Assembly (NCBI GenBank): GCA_016717145.1
Contig: JADKGD010000002.1
Location: forward strand, 62,001 to 126,000
DNA length: 64,000 bases
Reading direction: 5' to 3'
DNA from: Saprospiraceae bacterium
GTDB taxonomy: Bacteria > Bacteroidota > Bacteroidia > Chitinophagales > Saprospiraceae
Below the pieces are notes generated by a model. That model was not told the origin of the DNA and searched no databases. It saw only the letters and a list, made by a program, of their open reading frames with translations. This document shows, piece by piece, positions 28,950 to 39,781 of the stretch. The position numbers and the translations under genes are program-made. Every line of letters begins with the position of its first letter. Within the stretch, counting starts at the first letter, position 1.

Positions 28950-29654
28950 TTAAATTAATGACTCATCAACCAAGCTCCAGAGTACATCATTAGTAGGTAG
29001 TGATGCCTGATATTCATATTTTTTATTAGTAAAAGGATGTATGAATGACATTCGGTATGCCAACAAACAAATACTTCTATCAAGATTAGGTCGTCTGGAC
29101 CCATATTTTAAATCGCCTTTTATTGGCAATCCCATAGTTGCTAGTTGGGCTCTGATTTGATGAAACCTACCTGTCTCAAGATCAACTTTTAATAAGTGAT
29201 AATTGTCAAATGATTGAATCATGGTATAATAAAGTACAGCTTCTTTATAATTATCATCAATTTTTTCATCCGCGGTCATAGCTCGGTTATGCAATTTTTT
29301 AAGAAAGTGGTGCAACTTAGTAAGCCCCTTTTCGGGTGACCCTGCTACAATTGCAAGATAGGTCTTATTAACCTTCCGTTCTTTGAGCATTTCAGTAAAG
29401 GCTTCAGCAAACTTCTTATTCTTTCCGAAAATTACCAGCCCGGTTACCGGTTGATCAATTCTGTTTAATACAAAAATCGGAGTTTTATATCTTTCTTTAA
29501 GTATAGTTTCAAGATCCTCTTTATCAGAATCTGTAGCCTGTACAGCCAAACCGTATTTTTTCAAAATCATTATAAAATCTTCCGTCTCATCAACAACGAA
29601 ATAAATATCATCAAATGATTTTTTATTTATTTTATTAAGTGATGAAAAATCCAC
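28950..29654 (-). CDS. RluA/RluD-type pseudouridine synthase
   Basis: A 234-residue protein of the RluA family, lacking an S4 domain. The catalytic Asp is in LNRIDQPVTGLVIF (about 82-95, the HRLDxxTSG site). Further motifs are NKTYLAIV (about 117), LLKVDLETGRFHQIRAQLA (about 175) and GDLKYG. It acts on rRNA or tRNA uridines; the target site cannot be predicted. In a probable operon: small membrane protein, this gene, then thiL. Confidence 0.88.
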   Translation of the reverse strand: MDFSSLNKINKKSFDDIYFVVDETEDFIMILKKYGLAVQATDSDKEDLETILKERYKTPIFVLNRIDQPVTGLVIFGKNKKFAEAFTEMLKERKVNKTYLAIVAGSPEKGLTKLHHFLKKLHNRAMTADEKIDDNYKEAVLYYTMIQSFDNYHLLKVDLETGRFHQIRAQLATMGLPIKGDLKYGSRRPNLDRSICLLAYRMSFIHPFTNKKYEYQASLPTNDVLWSLVDESLI

Positions 29655-29674
29655 ATTTCTATTCTTAAATAAAA

Positions 29675-29827
29675 TTATTCAATCTCCTCATAATCAATAT
29701 ATTCGTCCTGTTTTATGTTTTGATCTTTTTGTTGCTTATTCCGACTATTATTTTGAATTTGCTTAGGTAAAAAATAATTGATGTACACATAATAGCCTAC
29801 AAATGCCAAAATTATATATTTAATCAT
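29675..29827 (-). CDS. Small single-span membrane protein (50 residues)
   Basis: ATG at 29827 to stop at 29675. A membrane helix (IIKYIILAFVGYYVYINYF-like, residues 3-20) is followed by a polar Gln/Lys/Asn-rich and acidic tail ending YIDYEEIE. It lies between a perfect -7 element (29860-29867) and the pseudouridine synthase gene (20 bp gap), which supports translation. It resembles the small DUF4834-type proteins of Bacteroidota in layout only. Confidence 0.6.
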   Translation of the reverse strand: MIKYIILAFVGYYVYINYFLPKQIQNNSRNKQQKDQNIKQDEYIDYEEIE

Positions 29828-29859
29828 ATTAATTCGTGCCAAACCGTCAAAAGATATCT

Positions 29860-29867
29860 CAAAGGTA
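29860..29867 (-). promoter_or_regulatory. -7 element for the small protein, rlu and thiL operon
   Basis: TACCTTTG on the minus strand, a perfect TAnnTTTG match, 33 bases before the ATG at 29827. No clear -33 element. Confidence 0.5.
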
Positions 29868-30184
29868 CAATTTGAAAATGAATTAATTTAACGAATAATA
29901 AACTTTTAAAGCCTCTTTGAATATATAGCATATTCAACCTGAAAAGCCATTAAAAATAATATTAGGTATGCTTATTAACGTAAAATAAAATGTTCTTTTG
30001 TCCGATATTTTTGATACTCGTATCTCCCAAATAAAAAAAATAAATAAACTATTATTATCTAATCATATGGTAAGTTTGGTTTAAACAATAATTTATCAAA
30101 CTTTCAGTTTTAGTACTTCAATAAACTGTATTATGATTCTGGATTTCAAAATAGATATTAGTACTTTTTTTAAAGTATTTTTAT
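29868..30184. other. Intergenic region between divergent operons
   Basis: About 317 bases of AT-rich DNA between the divergent small-protein and DUF2723 promoters. No ORF, repeat or hairpin worth reporting was seen. Confidence 0.5.
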
Positions 30185-30192
30185 TATTTTTG
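30185..30192 (+). promoter_or_regulatory. -7 element upstream of the DUF2723 gene
   Basis: TATTTTTG followed by CACC, 38 bases before the ATG at 30230. Predicted start of transcription is near 30199. Confidence 0.5.
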
Positions 30193-30229
30193 CACCTTAA
30201 ATAACAAACATAAAGTAGCATCTATTCTT

Positions 30230-33200
30230 ATGCAATCATTAAAAAGACTTTCCAATATAATAGGACTCATCGTTTTTTTTGTAAGTTTTACCGTATATTT
30301 CAATTCTGTAGAGCGAACAGGCAGTCTGTGGGATTGTGGCGAATTCATACTAGGGGCGTATAAGTTACAGGTTGTCCATCCTCCTGGAGCAGGGCTTTTT
30401 GTAATCGTGGGACGGATGTTTGCATGGTTGGCCGAAGTTTTTTCAGATGATCCTTCAGATATTGCTTTTGCAATAAATCTCATGTCAGCCTTATGTACTT
30501 CTGTAACTTCAATGATGATTGCCTGGACAACCATTATGTTTGGAAAACTTGCTTTAACAGGGAGAGAAAAAGAAACCACAGTAGGTGATAATCTTGCCCT
30601 TGGGTTTGCAGGTTTGGTTGCTGGGCTGGCAACTGCTTTCAGTACATCAATATGGTTTTCTGCAGTTGAGGGTGAAGTTTATGCCATGTCAACAATGTTT
30701 ACAGCTTTAACATTATGGTCAGCAACTAAATATTATTTTCTTCAGGATGACACTCAAGCAAATCGATGGCTCGTATTAAGTCTTTTTGTGAATGGTATGT
30801 CTGTTGGTGTTCACTTACTAAGTATTTTATCATTACCGGCGATAGCTTTACTGGTATATTATAAAAAATATAAAGACCACACATTAAAAGGTGCCCTATT
30901 TGCAATGGCTTTGGGTATAGCTGGTATTGTTTTTATCCAAAAATTTGTGATAGTGGGCATTCCAACCTTGTGGAAGAATATGGAGTTGCTTTTTGTCAAT
31001 AGTTTTGGGCTACCTATACATTCCGGCATAATTCCTACGATTCTGATCGTAATGGGAGTGGCATATATAGTATTGAAATATGCACATGCTAAAAACAATC
31101 AAATTATACAAATTGCTGCTATCTCTGCTGTCTTCATTTCTATTGCTTTCTCTACTATAGGTGTTGTAGTAATAAGGGCAAATGCAGATACTCCAGTAAA
31201 TATGAATGTGCCGGGAGATGCTATGCGTTTACTTCCCTATTTAAACAGAGAACAATATGGGGAGCGAGCATTGATATCAGGCCCACATTACGATGCTCAA
31301 CCATCAGATGTTAAACGAACAGATCGATATGGTAGGGTAGGTAATCGATATGAAATAGTAGATGAAAAATTTGAATATGTTTATGATTCAAAGGACAAAA
31401 TGCTTTTTCCCAGAATTGGGCATACTGATCAAGGTAGGCCGGAGCTCCATAAAATGTGGCGTGAAGCATTAAATGGAGATAGCAAAGGAAGACCAGGCAT
31501 GGGATACAATCTTCAGTTTTTAATGCATTATCAGATTAATTGGATGTATTTCAGGTATTTTATGTGGAACTTTGTAGGCAAGCAGAATGGTGAACAGGGA
31601 TATTTTCCATGGGATATAAAAGGTGGTCATTGGCAATCAGGTATTACACCTGTAGACGAAGCCAAACTTTACAAAATGAATGCCTTACCTGATACTATGA
31701 AAATGATGAGTCAAACAATAAGTATTATTTTTTGCCTTTAATTTTCGGTATCCTGGGTCTTGTTTTTCACTTCATTAAGCGTAAAAAGGATTTTACAACC
31801 TTATTCGTTCTGTTTGTCATTACAGGTATAGGCATCATTATTTATTCCAATCAGCCACCAAACGAACCCAGGGAACGAGATTATGTTTTGGTTGGTTCAT
31901 TTATGACATTCTGTATTTGGATAGGCATGAGCGTGTTGGCCATATACTACCTTTTGTCACAAAAAATACAAGGTATTACATCCGCTGCTATTGCTGGTCT
32001 ATTGGTACTATCGGCCCCCTTAATTATGGGTTTCCAAAATTTTGACGATCATTCACGAAAAGAGCATTATGCTTCCCGTGACTATGCTTCAAATTTTTTG
32101 AATAGTGTCGAACCAAACTCAATTATCTTTACCTATGGTGATAATGATACATATCCTCTATGGTACGCACAAGAAGTAGAACATATCCGAACAGATGTTC
32201 GGGTTGTTAATTTAAGTTTAATAGCTGTTGACTGGTATATAGAAAAATTAAGATCAAAGGTAAATGATTCTGCACCTATTAAACTTACACTTACTGAAGA
32301 AGATTACAGGGGCAAAAATAGAAACCAGATTTTCTTTGCAAATCCTCGGGGAGAAGACATGACTTTACCAATGAATATCTTTGAAGCATTAAGAAAAATT
32401 AAAGATCCAAAAAATACGATTCAAGGCCAAACGTTTATATCAAGCCAAAATTTTTATATTCCTGTTGACAAACAAAAATATATGGCTTTAGGCCTTCAAC
32501 CAAATATAGATTCTACAGAATGGGCTGACAAAATTGAAATCAGATTTCCAGAGAAAGCCACATATTTTACAAAAGATGATCTAGCCATTATGGATGTTAT
32601 TGCTTCCAATTTTTATGATAGACCAATCTACTTTGCAATCACCTGTCAGGCAAGTAAGTTATTAGGACTGAATGATTATGTAGAAATGGAAGGACTTGGT
32701 CTTAGAATTTCTCCTACCAAAATCAGAACAAAGTCCCAACTTCCCTCCATTTATGGATATGGAGATATTGATGTGGATAAAACATATAATAATGTTATGA
32801 CTAAGTGGAAATGGGGTAATTTTGACAAAAAGAAATTGTTTATCGACAAAAGTTACATGGCTGAGGTTCAAGCAATGAAACTTGTTATGTTACGTGCTGC
32901 CATTGAATTTGACAGGCAAGGAAATAAAACAAAAGCAGCCGAAATGGCCAACAAATATTTTGAATCATTTCCTCACATGAACTTTCCTTATGACGCTGGT
33001 ATAATGCCTTTTATTAATGTATTAGTAAATACCAAAGATTTTGAATCTGTCAAAAAGAACTTAAGAATTCTAGCCGAAGAAACAGCCCAGTATATTAAAT
33101 TTTACGAGTCGCAGACCGATAAAGCTGTTTTTGATAGTTTCAGACAGGATTATGAATATCGATTGGGTTCAATACAAGATATTCTCGAAGTTGCTAAAAA

Positions 33201-33276
33201 GGTAGAAGATCCTGCTTTTGAAAAAGAAATGAATGATAAATTAAGTCCTTTAACAAAGACCGCGCCACTTAATTAA
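30230..33276 (+). CDS. DUF2723 multi-pass membrane protein (frameshifted in this sequence)
   Basis: 1,015 residues if one missing base near 31714-31720 is restored (ACAATAAG should probably read ACAAATAAG, giving ...MSQTNKYYFLPLIFG). The N-terminal half has about ten membrane helices with the family motif RTGSLWDCGEFILGAYKLQ (about 28-46) and HPPGAG. The second half has three more helices and a large soluble domain with YGDNDTYPLWYAQEV (about 645). DUF2723 proteins are a Bacteroidota family placed with GT-C-type membrane glycosyltransferases, so transfer of sugar from a lipid carrier to exported protein is possible but unproven. The start is supported by the promoter at 30185. Confidence 0.88.
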
Positions 33277-33284
33277 ATTAAAAA

Positions 33285-33713
33285 ATGGTAGTTGCAATAG
33301 GTTCCGATCATGCTGGTTTTGAATATAAGGAGTTTATTATAAAGTTTCTTCTTAAATGTGGCCACCGGATAATTGATTTTGGCACACATAATCTGGAATC
33401 AGTGGATTATCCGGATTTTGCCCATCCAACTGCTGAGGCCATCGAGACATCAAAAGCAGAACTTGGCTTGTTAATATGTGGTAGCGGCAATGGAGTTTGT
33501 ATTACTGCAAATAAACACAAGGACATCAGAGCTGCATTATGCTGGACTGTTGAATTAGCTGCTCTGGCCCGGTTACATAACAATGCTAATGTATTGTGTC
33601 TTCCTGCAAGATTTATTAGTAAACGAATGGCTAAAAATATTGTTGAAAAGTTTATTGAGACACCATTTGAAGGTGGAAGGCATGCCAGAAGAGTAAATAA
33701 AATATCTGTCTGA
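33285..33713 (+). CDS. rpiB: Ribose-5-phosphate isomerase B
   Basis: 142 residues; interconverts ribose 5-phosphate and ribulose 5-phosphate. GSDHAGFEYKE at the N-terminus, the catalytic Cys in ICGSGNGVCITANKH (about 64-79), and HNNANVLCLPAR (about 100) are all present. It lies 8 bases after the DUF2723 gene and 32 before the peptidase gene. Confidence 0.95.
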   Translation: MVVAIGSDHAGFEYKEFIIKFLLKCGHRIIDFGTHNLESVDYPDFAHPTAEAIETSKAELGLLICGSGNGVCITANKHKDIRAALCWTVELAALARLHNNANVLCLPARFISKRMAKNIVEKFIETPFEGGRHARRVNKISV

Positions 33714-33745
33714 AATTATTTAAATATTATTCCCAATTATAGGTT

Positions 33746-35368
33746 ATGTACAAAATATTTTTTATTTTATTATTGCTTTTTTTTGTTTCCTCTTCCTATG
33801 GACAATATGTAAGTGGCGTCACTGTGCCTGACAAAAGCAAACCAGTTGTAAGTGATCCATTAGATATCCAAAGCAGATGTGCCAAAAGTATAAGTGCTGC
33901 AACACTTAGAGATCACCTTAGAATCCTGGCTTCTGACTCTTTGCAAGGAAGAGAAACCGGTCAAAAAGGGATGGAAATGGCTTCCGACTATATTTCAAAT
34001 TATATTTATAATTTAGGTTTAAAAGGTCTTTTTAACTCAACGGCTTTTCAACAGAATATTGCTTTTACATATTCAAAATGGGCTGATACAGATATCTATG
34101 TAAATAAAGAAAGATTCAGACATTTATGGGATTATCTGGCGTTACCGGATAAAAACGAAAGTCAAAAGGCCATTATAACAAATGAAGTTATGTTTCTTGG
34201 ATATGGGATTGATGATCCAAAATATAGTGATTACAAAAATGTTGATGTAAAAGATAAAGTAATATTGATAAATAGAGGCGAACCTCTTAAAAAAGACAGT
34301 ACATCTTATATTACTGATGCTAAATCTCTTTCTGAATGGAGTAACCAAGATATGGAAAAGAAATTAATTCTAGCTAAGGAAAGAGGGGTCAAATTAGTTT
34401 TGATCATAGAAAATGATATAAAAAAATTGCTGGAATTAAATAGAAAAAAATTGTTAGGATCCTTTATGGAGCTAGGCAATACCAAGGATAAAAAATTAGT
34501 ATACCCAAACAACGTTTATATTTCTTCTACTGTAGCAAAGGCAATAATTGGAACCTATGAAAAGAAAATATTAAAAGCCAGAAAGAAAATGAGTAAAGGT
34601 AAGCCGATGAATGTGGTAATGTCTACTGATATGGTTATTAACCTATTTAAAGGCGCCACTTTACTTGAAGGTAAAAACGTTATTGGGCTTATTGAGGGAA
34701 AATCCAAAAAAGACGAATATGTGATTGTTTCGGCTCATTATGACCATCTAGGAAAAAAAGGTGATGAAATATTTAATGGTGCAGATGACAACGGATCGGG
34801 CAGTTCGACGTTAATGGAATTGGCTAAAGCTTTTCAACAAGCCGTCCTTGAAGGCAGTCAACCAGAAAGAAGTGTCGTATTTATTTGGTTTTGTGGCGAA
34901 GAAAAAGGTCTGTTGGGTTCAGAATATTATACCCAAAATCCTCCGTTTCCATTAAATCAGACCATGGTTGACATTAATATTGATATGGTTGGTAGAATTG
35001 ACGAAAAATATGCCGGAAACCCAGATTACATTTATTTAATCGGCTCTGACAGATTAAGTTCAGATCTGCATAAAATCAGCGAAGATGTAAATCAAAAGTA
35101 TGTACAAATGACCCTTGATTATACATATAATTCCGAAGACGATCCAAATAAATTTTACTACAGATCTGACCATTATAATTTTGCAAAAAATGGAATACCC
35201 GCCATCTTCTATTTTAATGGAACACATAGTGATTATCACCAAACAACCGATGATGTTGAAAAAATAAATTTTGAGGCTATGGAAAAAAGAGGAAAATTAA
35301 TTTTTCATACCATTTGGGAATTAGCAAACAGAGCCGAGAAGATAAGAGTTGATGGCATTTTTAAATAA
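33746..35368 (+). CDS. Exported M28-family metallopeptidase
   Basis: A 540-residue protein with a signal peptide (residues 1-19, ending SYGQ). A PA-like insert region occurs at about 100-300. The M28 zinc site is complete: the HYDHLG His (about 332), ADDNGSG Asp (about 348), GEEKGLLGSEYY with Glu catalytic base and ligand (about 385), DMVGRID (about 415) and a late His in NGTHSDYHQTTDD. It is an aminopeptidase-type enzyme acting in the periplasm or outside the cell; the substrate is not predictable. Confidence 0.9.
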   Translation: MYKIFFILLLLFFVSSSYGQYVSGVTVPDKSKPVVSDPLDIQSRCAKSISAATLRDHLRILASDSLQGRETGQKGMEMASDYISNYIYNLGLKGLFNSTAFQQNIAFTYSKWADTDIYVNKERFRHLWDYLALPDKNESQKAIITNEVMFLGYGIDDPKYSDYKNVDVKDKVILINRGEPLKKDSTSYITDAKSLSEWSNQDMEKKLILAKERGVKLVLIIENDIKKLLELNRKKLLGSFMELGNTKDKKLVYPNNVYISSTVAKAIIGTYEKKILKARKKMSKGKPMNVVMSTDMVINLFKGATLLEGKNVIGLIEGKSKKDEYVIVSAHYDHLGKKGDEIFNGADDNGSGSSTLMELAKAFQQAVLEGSQPERSVVFIWFCGEEKGLLGSEYYTQNPPFPLNQTMVDINIDMVGRIDEKYAGNPDYIYLIGSDRLSSDLHKISEDVNQKYVQMTLDYTYNSEDDPNKFYYRSDHYNFAKNGIPAIFYFNGTHSDYHQTTDDVEKINFEAMEKRGKLIFHTIWELANRAEKIRVDGIFK

Positions 35369-35451
35369 TTGAAATAGTTGATAATAAAAAGTCATTAACT
35401 TTATTATTAAATAATTCGAAAAAAATCTATTTTTACTAAAAATTAGTAAGC

Positions 35452-35955
35452 ATGACTCTAGGTCAATTTTTTGATGTGGTCTCCCAACAGCCGACATTAG
35501 TTTTATTTTATTTTTTCGCTTTACCTTTTACAGCCTTTCTTGCTTCAATATTTGGTAAGGGAGAAGGACATATTTCGCCATGGAATTACTTATATAGCTG
35601 TTTGGTTTATTTTGCATGTATTCCCGGAATATTTGCCCTTACCCTAAATGCTTATATTTTTCTTTTTGAGCGTCAAAAAGTGATGGAAACAAATCTATAT
35701 ACCCAAGTTCTGCCTGTAATTTGTATGATAGTGACATTATGGTTAATCAAACGAAATGTTGATCTAAATGAAGTGCCTGGATTTGATAAAATAGGTAGCC
35801 TTATTTTTATTATTACAGTATTAATCAGTTTGATGTGGATTTTGGAAAAGACAAATATTTTTGTATTTACCTTTATGCCTTTTTATCAGTTTGTATTATT
35901 TTTTATTGGCTTTTTGGTTTTAGTAAGATTCGGGTGGCAAAAAATGATGGGTTAG
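35452..35955 (+). CDS. Unrecognised membrane protein with four to five helices
   Basis: A 167-residue hydrophobic protein. Helices are visible at about 18-35, 47-72, 80-98, 112-130 and 140-158, with GKGEGHISPWNYLYS in the first loop and KRNVDLNEVPGFDKIGSL in the third. No known family was recognised. It lies after the M28 peptidase and convergent with the ATP synthase operon. Codon use resembles its neighbours. Confidence 0.7.
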   Translation: MTLGQFFDVVSQQPTLVLFYFFALPFTAFLASIFGKGEGHISPWNYLYSCLVYFACIPGIFALTLNAYIFLFERQKVMETNLYTQVLPVICMIVTLWLIKRNVDLNEVPGFDKIGSLIFIITVLISLMWILEKTNIFVFTFMPFYQFVLFFIGFLVLVRFGWQKMMG

Positions 35956-36027
35956 AACAAAATATACACACCTGAAAAATAGTCTATCAATATGCCTCTC
36001 CAATTTATGCTTTTGCTTTTTGTATTA

Positions 36028-36924
36028 TTAACCATTCAAGGCCGCAGCTCCACCCACTATCTCTGATAGTTCTTTTGTGATAGCCTCTTGTCTGGCTTTA
36101 TTATAATTAATTTTAAGAGCCTTCATGAGTTCATCAGCATTGGTTGTTGCATTATCCATCGCTGTCATGCGAGCACCATGTTCACATGCATGATTATCCA
36201 AAATGAATTTTTGGAAAGATACCTGAAGAATACTTGGAATCAATTCATCCATCAAAACTTCCATATTTGGCTCAAAAAGATAGTTTGCTTTTGATTTGCT
36301 TTTGGCGGGATTAACTACTTCCAAAGGTACAACCGGCATAAACTGAACAGCCTGTGGTTCCTGTAATGCTGCATTCCTGAATTGGCTATAACATACATCT
36401 ACTCTGTCATACTCACCGACCATAAACTTATCCATAAGCATTTGAGAGACTTTGGAGATGTTTTCATAGCTGAGGTCTGAAAAAAGATCAACATATTCAT
36501 TAATGATCGTGCAATCAGGAAATCTTTTCTTTAAAGTATCATATCCTTTTTTGCCAACAAAAATCAAGGATAGGTTTTTTTCAGCTCTTTGCATGCTGTA
36601 TATTCCTTCCACTTTAATAATGGCTTCTTTAATAATATTTGTATTGAATGCGCCACAAAGACCTCTATTAGAAGTTATAACCACAATAGCCACTTTCTTA
36701 GGTTCCCTTACCTTTACAAATGGAGAGTTAATGTCACCGTCCAGGTTGGCTACGATATTTTTCATCATCTTATCCAACCTGTTTGCGTAAGGTCTCATTT
36801 CTGTGATTAGGTTTTGTGCCCTTCTTAACTTCGAAGCAGAAACCATTTTCATAGCTTTAGTAATCTGCTGTGTAGATTGGACAGATTTTATCCTTTCGCG
36901 TACTTCCTTTAACTTTCCGGACAT
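36028..36924 (-). CDS. atpG: F1F0 ATP synthase subunit gamma
   Basis: 298 residues, the central rotor stalk. The N-terminal coiled coil begins MSGKLKEVRERIKSVQSTQQITKAMKMV-like and the C-terminal partner helix ends NKARQEAITKELSEIVGGAA. The signature ITSNRGLCGAFN is at about 82-93. It is the last gene of atpB-E-F-H-A-G. atpD and atpC are not in the window, which is usual for Bacteroidota. Confidence 0.96.
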   Translation of the reverse strand: MSGKLKEVRERIKSVQSTQQITKAMKMVSASKLRRAQNLITEMRPYANRLDKMMKNIVANLDGDINSPFVKVREPKKVAIVVITSNRGLCGAFNTNIIKEAIIKVEGIYSMQRAEKNLSLIFVGKKGYDTLKKRFPDCTIINEYVDLFSDLSYENISKVSQMLMDKFMVGEYDRVDVCYSQFRNAALQEPQAVQFMPVVPLEVVNPAKSKSKANYLFEPNMEVLMDELIPSILQVSFQKFILDNHACEHGARMTAMDNATTNADELMKALKINYNKARQEAITKELSEIVGGAAALNG

Positions 36925-36963
36925 GCCTTTGTGTTTATGAGATGTTTAACTATGAAACATTAA

Positions 36964-38547
36964 TTATTTAAACTGACTAGTTATTTCAGTACAAACTCTT
37001 TTTAAAGTTGCTATCACTTCATCTGATAAATTTCCCTTTCTAAGCGCTTCGAGTGTTGATGCTTCCGTTCTTTCAAGCGTTGTAAGGAAAATTTCCTCAA
37101 ACTGTCGAATTTTATTGACTGGTACGTTCCTCAAGAGACCTTGGGATCCAAGATAAATTATGGCAACCTGCTTCTCGACGGATACGGGGGAATATTGTGG
37201 CTGTTTTAATATTTCGACATTTCTTTTACCCTTTTCTAATACGGATTGTGTGGCAGCATCCAGGTCCGATCCGAATTTCGCAAATGCTTCTAATTCTCTA
37301 TATTGCGCCTGATCAAGTTTCAGAGTACCTGCTACTTTTTTCATTGACTTAATCTGAGCATTACCACCAACCCTTGATACAGAAATTCCAACATTTATGG
37401 CGGGCCTTATGCCTGCATTAAACAAATTTGATTCAAGAAAAATCTGTCCATCAGTAATAGAAATCACATTGGTCGGTATATAAGCAGATACATCACCTGC
37501 CTGTGTTTCTATGATAGGAAGTGCTGTCAGTGATCCACCACCTTTTACAAGTCCGGCCTTTTTAAGAGACTCGGGAAGATCATTCATGCTTCTCGCAATC
37601 TCATCATTATTAATAATTTTTGCCGCACGCTCCAAAAGTCTTGAGTGCAGATAAAATACGTCTCCAGGATATGCTTCCCTTCCAGGAGGTCTTTTTAACA
37701 ACAATGATACTTCTCTATACGCAACAGCTTGTTTTGACAAATCATCGTATATTATCAATGCAGGTCTGCCTGAATCTCTAAAAAATTCACCTATTGCTGC
37801 ACCTGCAAACGGCGCATAAAACTGAATAGGTGCAGGATCAGCTGCAGAAGCAGAAACAATTGTCGTATATGCCATTGCACCACCTTCTTCAAGTGCTTTT
37901 AAAACTTGTGCTACGGTTGAGGCTTTTTGTCCGGAAGCAACATATATACAATATACCGGCTCTCCTCTTTCAAAAAACTCTTTTTGATTGATGATTGTGT
38001 CAATTGCAATTGCGGACTTACCCGTTTGTCTGTCTCCAATAATCAATTCTCTTTGACCTCTACCAATGGGAATCATGGAATCAATTGCTTTGATTCCCGT
38101 TTGAAGAGGTTCTGTTACCGGCTGTCTAAAAATAACACCAGGTGCTTTCCTCTCCAAAGGCATTTCATAAGTAATTCCTTTGATCGGACCTTTGCCATCT
38201 ATAGGTATTCCAAGAGGGTTTACAACTCTTCCGATAAAGCCTTCTCCAACATTAATCGAAGCAATCCTTGATGTTCGTCTAACTGTTGAGCCTTCTTTTA
38301 TACCATCACTGGCACCTAAAAGGACCACACCAACATTATCTTCTTCCAGATTTAAAACAATGGCTTGAACTCCGGTTTCAAATTCAACCAATTCTCCAGC
38401 CTGAGCTTTTGATAGTCCGTAAACCCTGGCAATACCATCTCCTACTTGTAGTACTGTTCCTACTTCTTCAAGCTCTGCCTCAGTTTTAAATCCAGATAAC
38501 TGTTGTTTCAGTATTGCGGATATTTCATCAGGTTTAACATCAACCAT
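36964..38547 (-). CDS. atpA: F1F0 ATP synthase subunit alpha
   Basis: 527 residues, the non-catalytic nucleotide-binding subunit of F1. Walker A is GDRQTGKSAIAID (about 171-183), followed by the Walker B region ALIIYDDLSKQA and PGREAYPGDVFYLHSRLLER. The C-terminal helical domain is complete. It is 23 bases from the delta gene and 39 from gamma. Confidence 0.97.
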   Translation of the reverse strand: MVDVKPDEISAILKQQLSGFKTEAELEEVGTVLQVGDGIARVYGLSKAQAGELVEFETGVQAIVLNLEEDNVGVVLLGASDGIKEGSTVRRTSRIASINVGEGFIGRVVNPLGIPIDGKGPIKGITYEMPLERKAPGVIFRQPVTEPLQTGIKAIDSMIPIGRGQRELIIGDRQTGKSAIAIDTIINQKEFFERGEPVYCIYVASGQKASTVAQVLKALEEGGAMAYTTIVSASAADPAPIQFYAPFAGAAIGEFFRDSGRPALIIYDDLSKQAVAYREVSLLLKRPPGREAYPGDVFYLHSRLLERAAKIINNDEIARSMNDLPESLKKAGLVKGGGSLTALPIIETQAGDVSAYIPTNVISITDGQIFLESNLFNAGIRPAINVGISVSRVGGNAQIKSMKKVAGTLKLDQAQYRELEAFAKFGSDLDAATQSVLEKGKRNVEILKQPQYSPVSVEKQVAIIYLGSQGLLRNVPVNKIRQFEEIFLTTLERTEASTLEALRKGNLSDEVIATLKRVCTEITSQFK

Positions 38548-38570
38548 ATTTATTAGTATTTATAATTTTA

Positions 38571-39131
38571 TTAAATTGATTTTACATATTGATTTCCAAT
38601 AAACTCTTTTTTAAGTTGATCAAGCTTATGGACAACGCTTGCATCATATAATTTGTCTCCCACTTCGATCATAAACCCGCCAATAATATTTGGATCAATC
38701 TTGGTTACAATATCCAATCGATCCATTGTAATTTGGCTGGCAAGCAACTTTAATTTGATATCGCCAAGCAAAGTCTCATTTAAGGGTGTTGCTGTTGTTA
38801 TAATTACTGTAGAAATTTTATTATAATCTTTATACTGAGAAATGAAATCGGCGCTAATTTCAGGAAGAAACATCTCCATTCCTTTTTTCATTATAACATC
38901 AAAAAAAGCAATTCTCGTCTTACTTAATTTACCATCAAACAATAGTTTGAATATGTGTAATTTTTTGGTAGTATTAATTATTGGGCTTTTAATAAGCAAA
39001 TGCAAATCCCTATTCTTAATCGCTTCATTAAAATATTCAATGTCTTGCAAAATGGCATCTAACTCGTTTCGTTCAAGCGCCAAATCCAAGAGTGATTTCG
39101 CATATCTGGAGGAAATTCTACTTACTGACAT
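38571..39131 (-). CDS. atpH: F1F0 ATP synthase subunit delta
   Basis: 186 residues, the stator protein joining subunit b to alpha. N-terminal helical domain SVSRISSRYAKSLLDLA, and the C-terminal motif DPNIIGGFMIEVGDKLYDAS (about 146-165) typical of the OSCP/delta family. Between atpF and atpA. Confidence 0.94.
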   Translation of the reverse strand: MSVSRISSRYAKSLLDLALERNELDAILQDIEYFNEAIKNRDLHLLIKSPIINTTKKLHIFKLLFDGKLSKTRIAFFDVIMKKGMEMFLPEISADFISQYKDYNKISTVIITTATPLNETLLGDIKLKLLASQITMDRLDIVTKIDPNIIGGFMIEVGDKLYDASVVHKLDQLKKEFIGNQYVKSI

Positions 39132-39166
39132 TTTATTTCTATTGTATTATGATCTAATAAGTATAA

Positions 39167-39679
39167 TTAATTCAGATTAAGTTCTTTCACCAAACTATTT
39201 ACAAAATTCTCCTGCTCCATATTGCCTTTTAATTCTTTTCGTATTACTTTTTCAGCTATGGAAAGCGCCATACTTCCAATTTCATTTTTTACTTCAGTAA
39301 TTGCCGCTTTTTTCTGATTTTCTATATCCAGCATAGCGGTAGTTGCAATTTTGGAAGCCTCCTCTTTTGCCTTTTCCCGAGCTTCAAAAATAATTTGATT
39401 TTTAATATCCTTAGCTTCCTGAAGCATTTTTGATCTCTCTTCACGCGCTTCTGCAAGCAATTTTTCGTTTTCAGATTTCATGTTTGCCATTTCTTCCCGA
39501 GCTTTTTTCGCTTGATCAATAGCAGTCTGAATCTCTCCTTCTCTCTTAGCCAATGCTTCAGAAATTGGAATAAAAGCATATTTGCTCATGATGTACCAAA
39601 ATAATAGAAAGATAAGCAAAGACCATATGGCTAAGCCTGGAGTAGGTTGAAATGGTGTAAAACTTAATAAACAAAACAT
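39167..39679 (-). CDS. atpF: F1F0 ATP synthase subunit b
   Basis: 170 residues: one membrane helix (about 14-33) followed by a long charged coiled coil rich in Glu, Lys and Ala (about 45-160), which makes the peripheral stalk. It begins with TPGLAIWSLLIFLLFWYIM, as in the family. Confidence 0.94.
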   Translation of the reverse strand: MFCLLSFTPFQPTPGLAIWSLLIFLLFWYIMSKYAFIPISEALAKREGEIQTAIDQAKKAREEMANMKSENEKLLAEAREERSKMLQEAKDIKNQIIFEAREKAKEEASKIATTAMLDIENQKKAAITEVKNEIGSMALSIAEKVIRKELKGNMEQENFVNSLVKELNLN

Positions 39680-39781
39680 ATGTTAGACCTTTTTAATATT
39701 TTCAAAATATAATAACCAACATTAAAAAGCAACCTGCTCAGCCAACCGCGTTGCAAGTCACTTGTTTTTTGGTTAGCCAAA

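Noticed and set aside
35385..35420. AT-only hairpin after the M28 peptidase gene
   Set aside because: Eight A-T pairs without a GC core or proper T-run; weak as a terminator.
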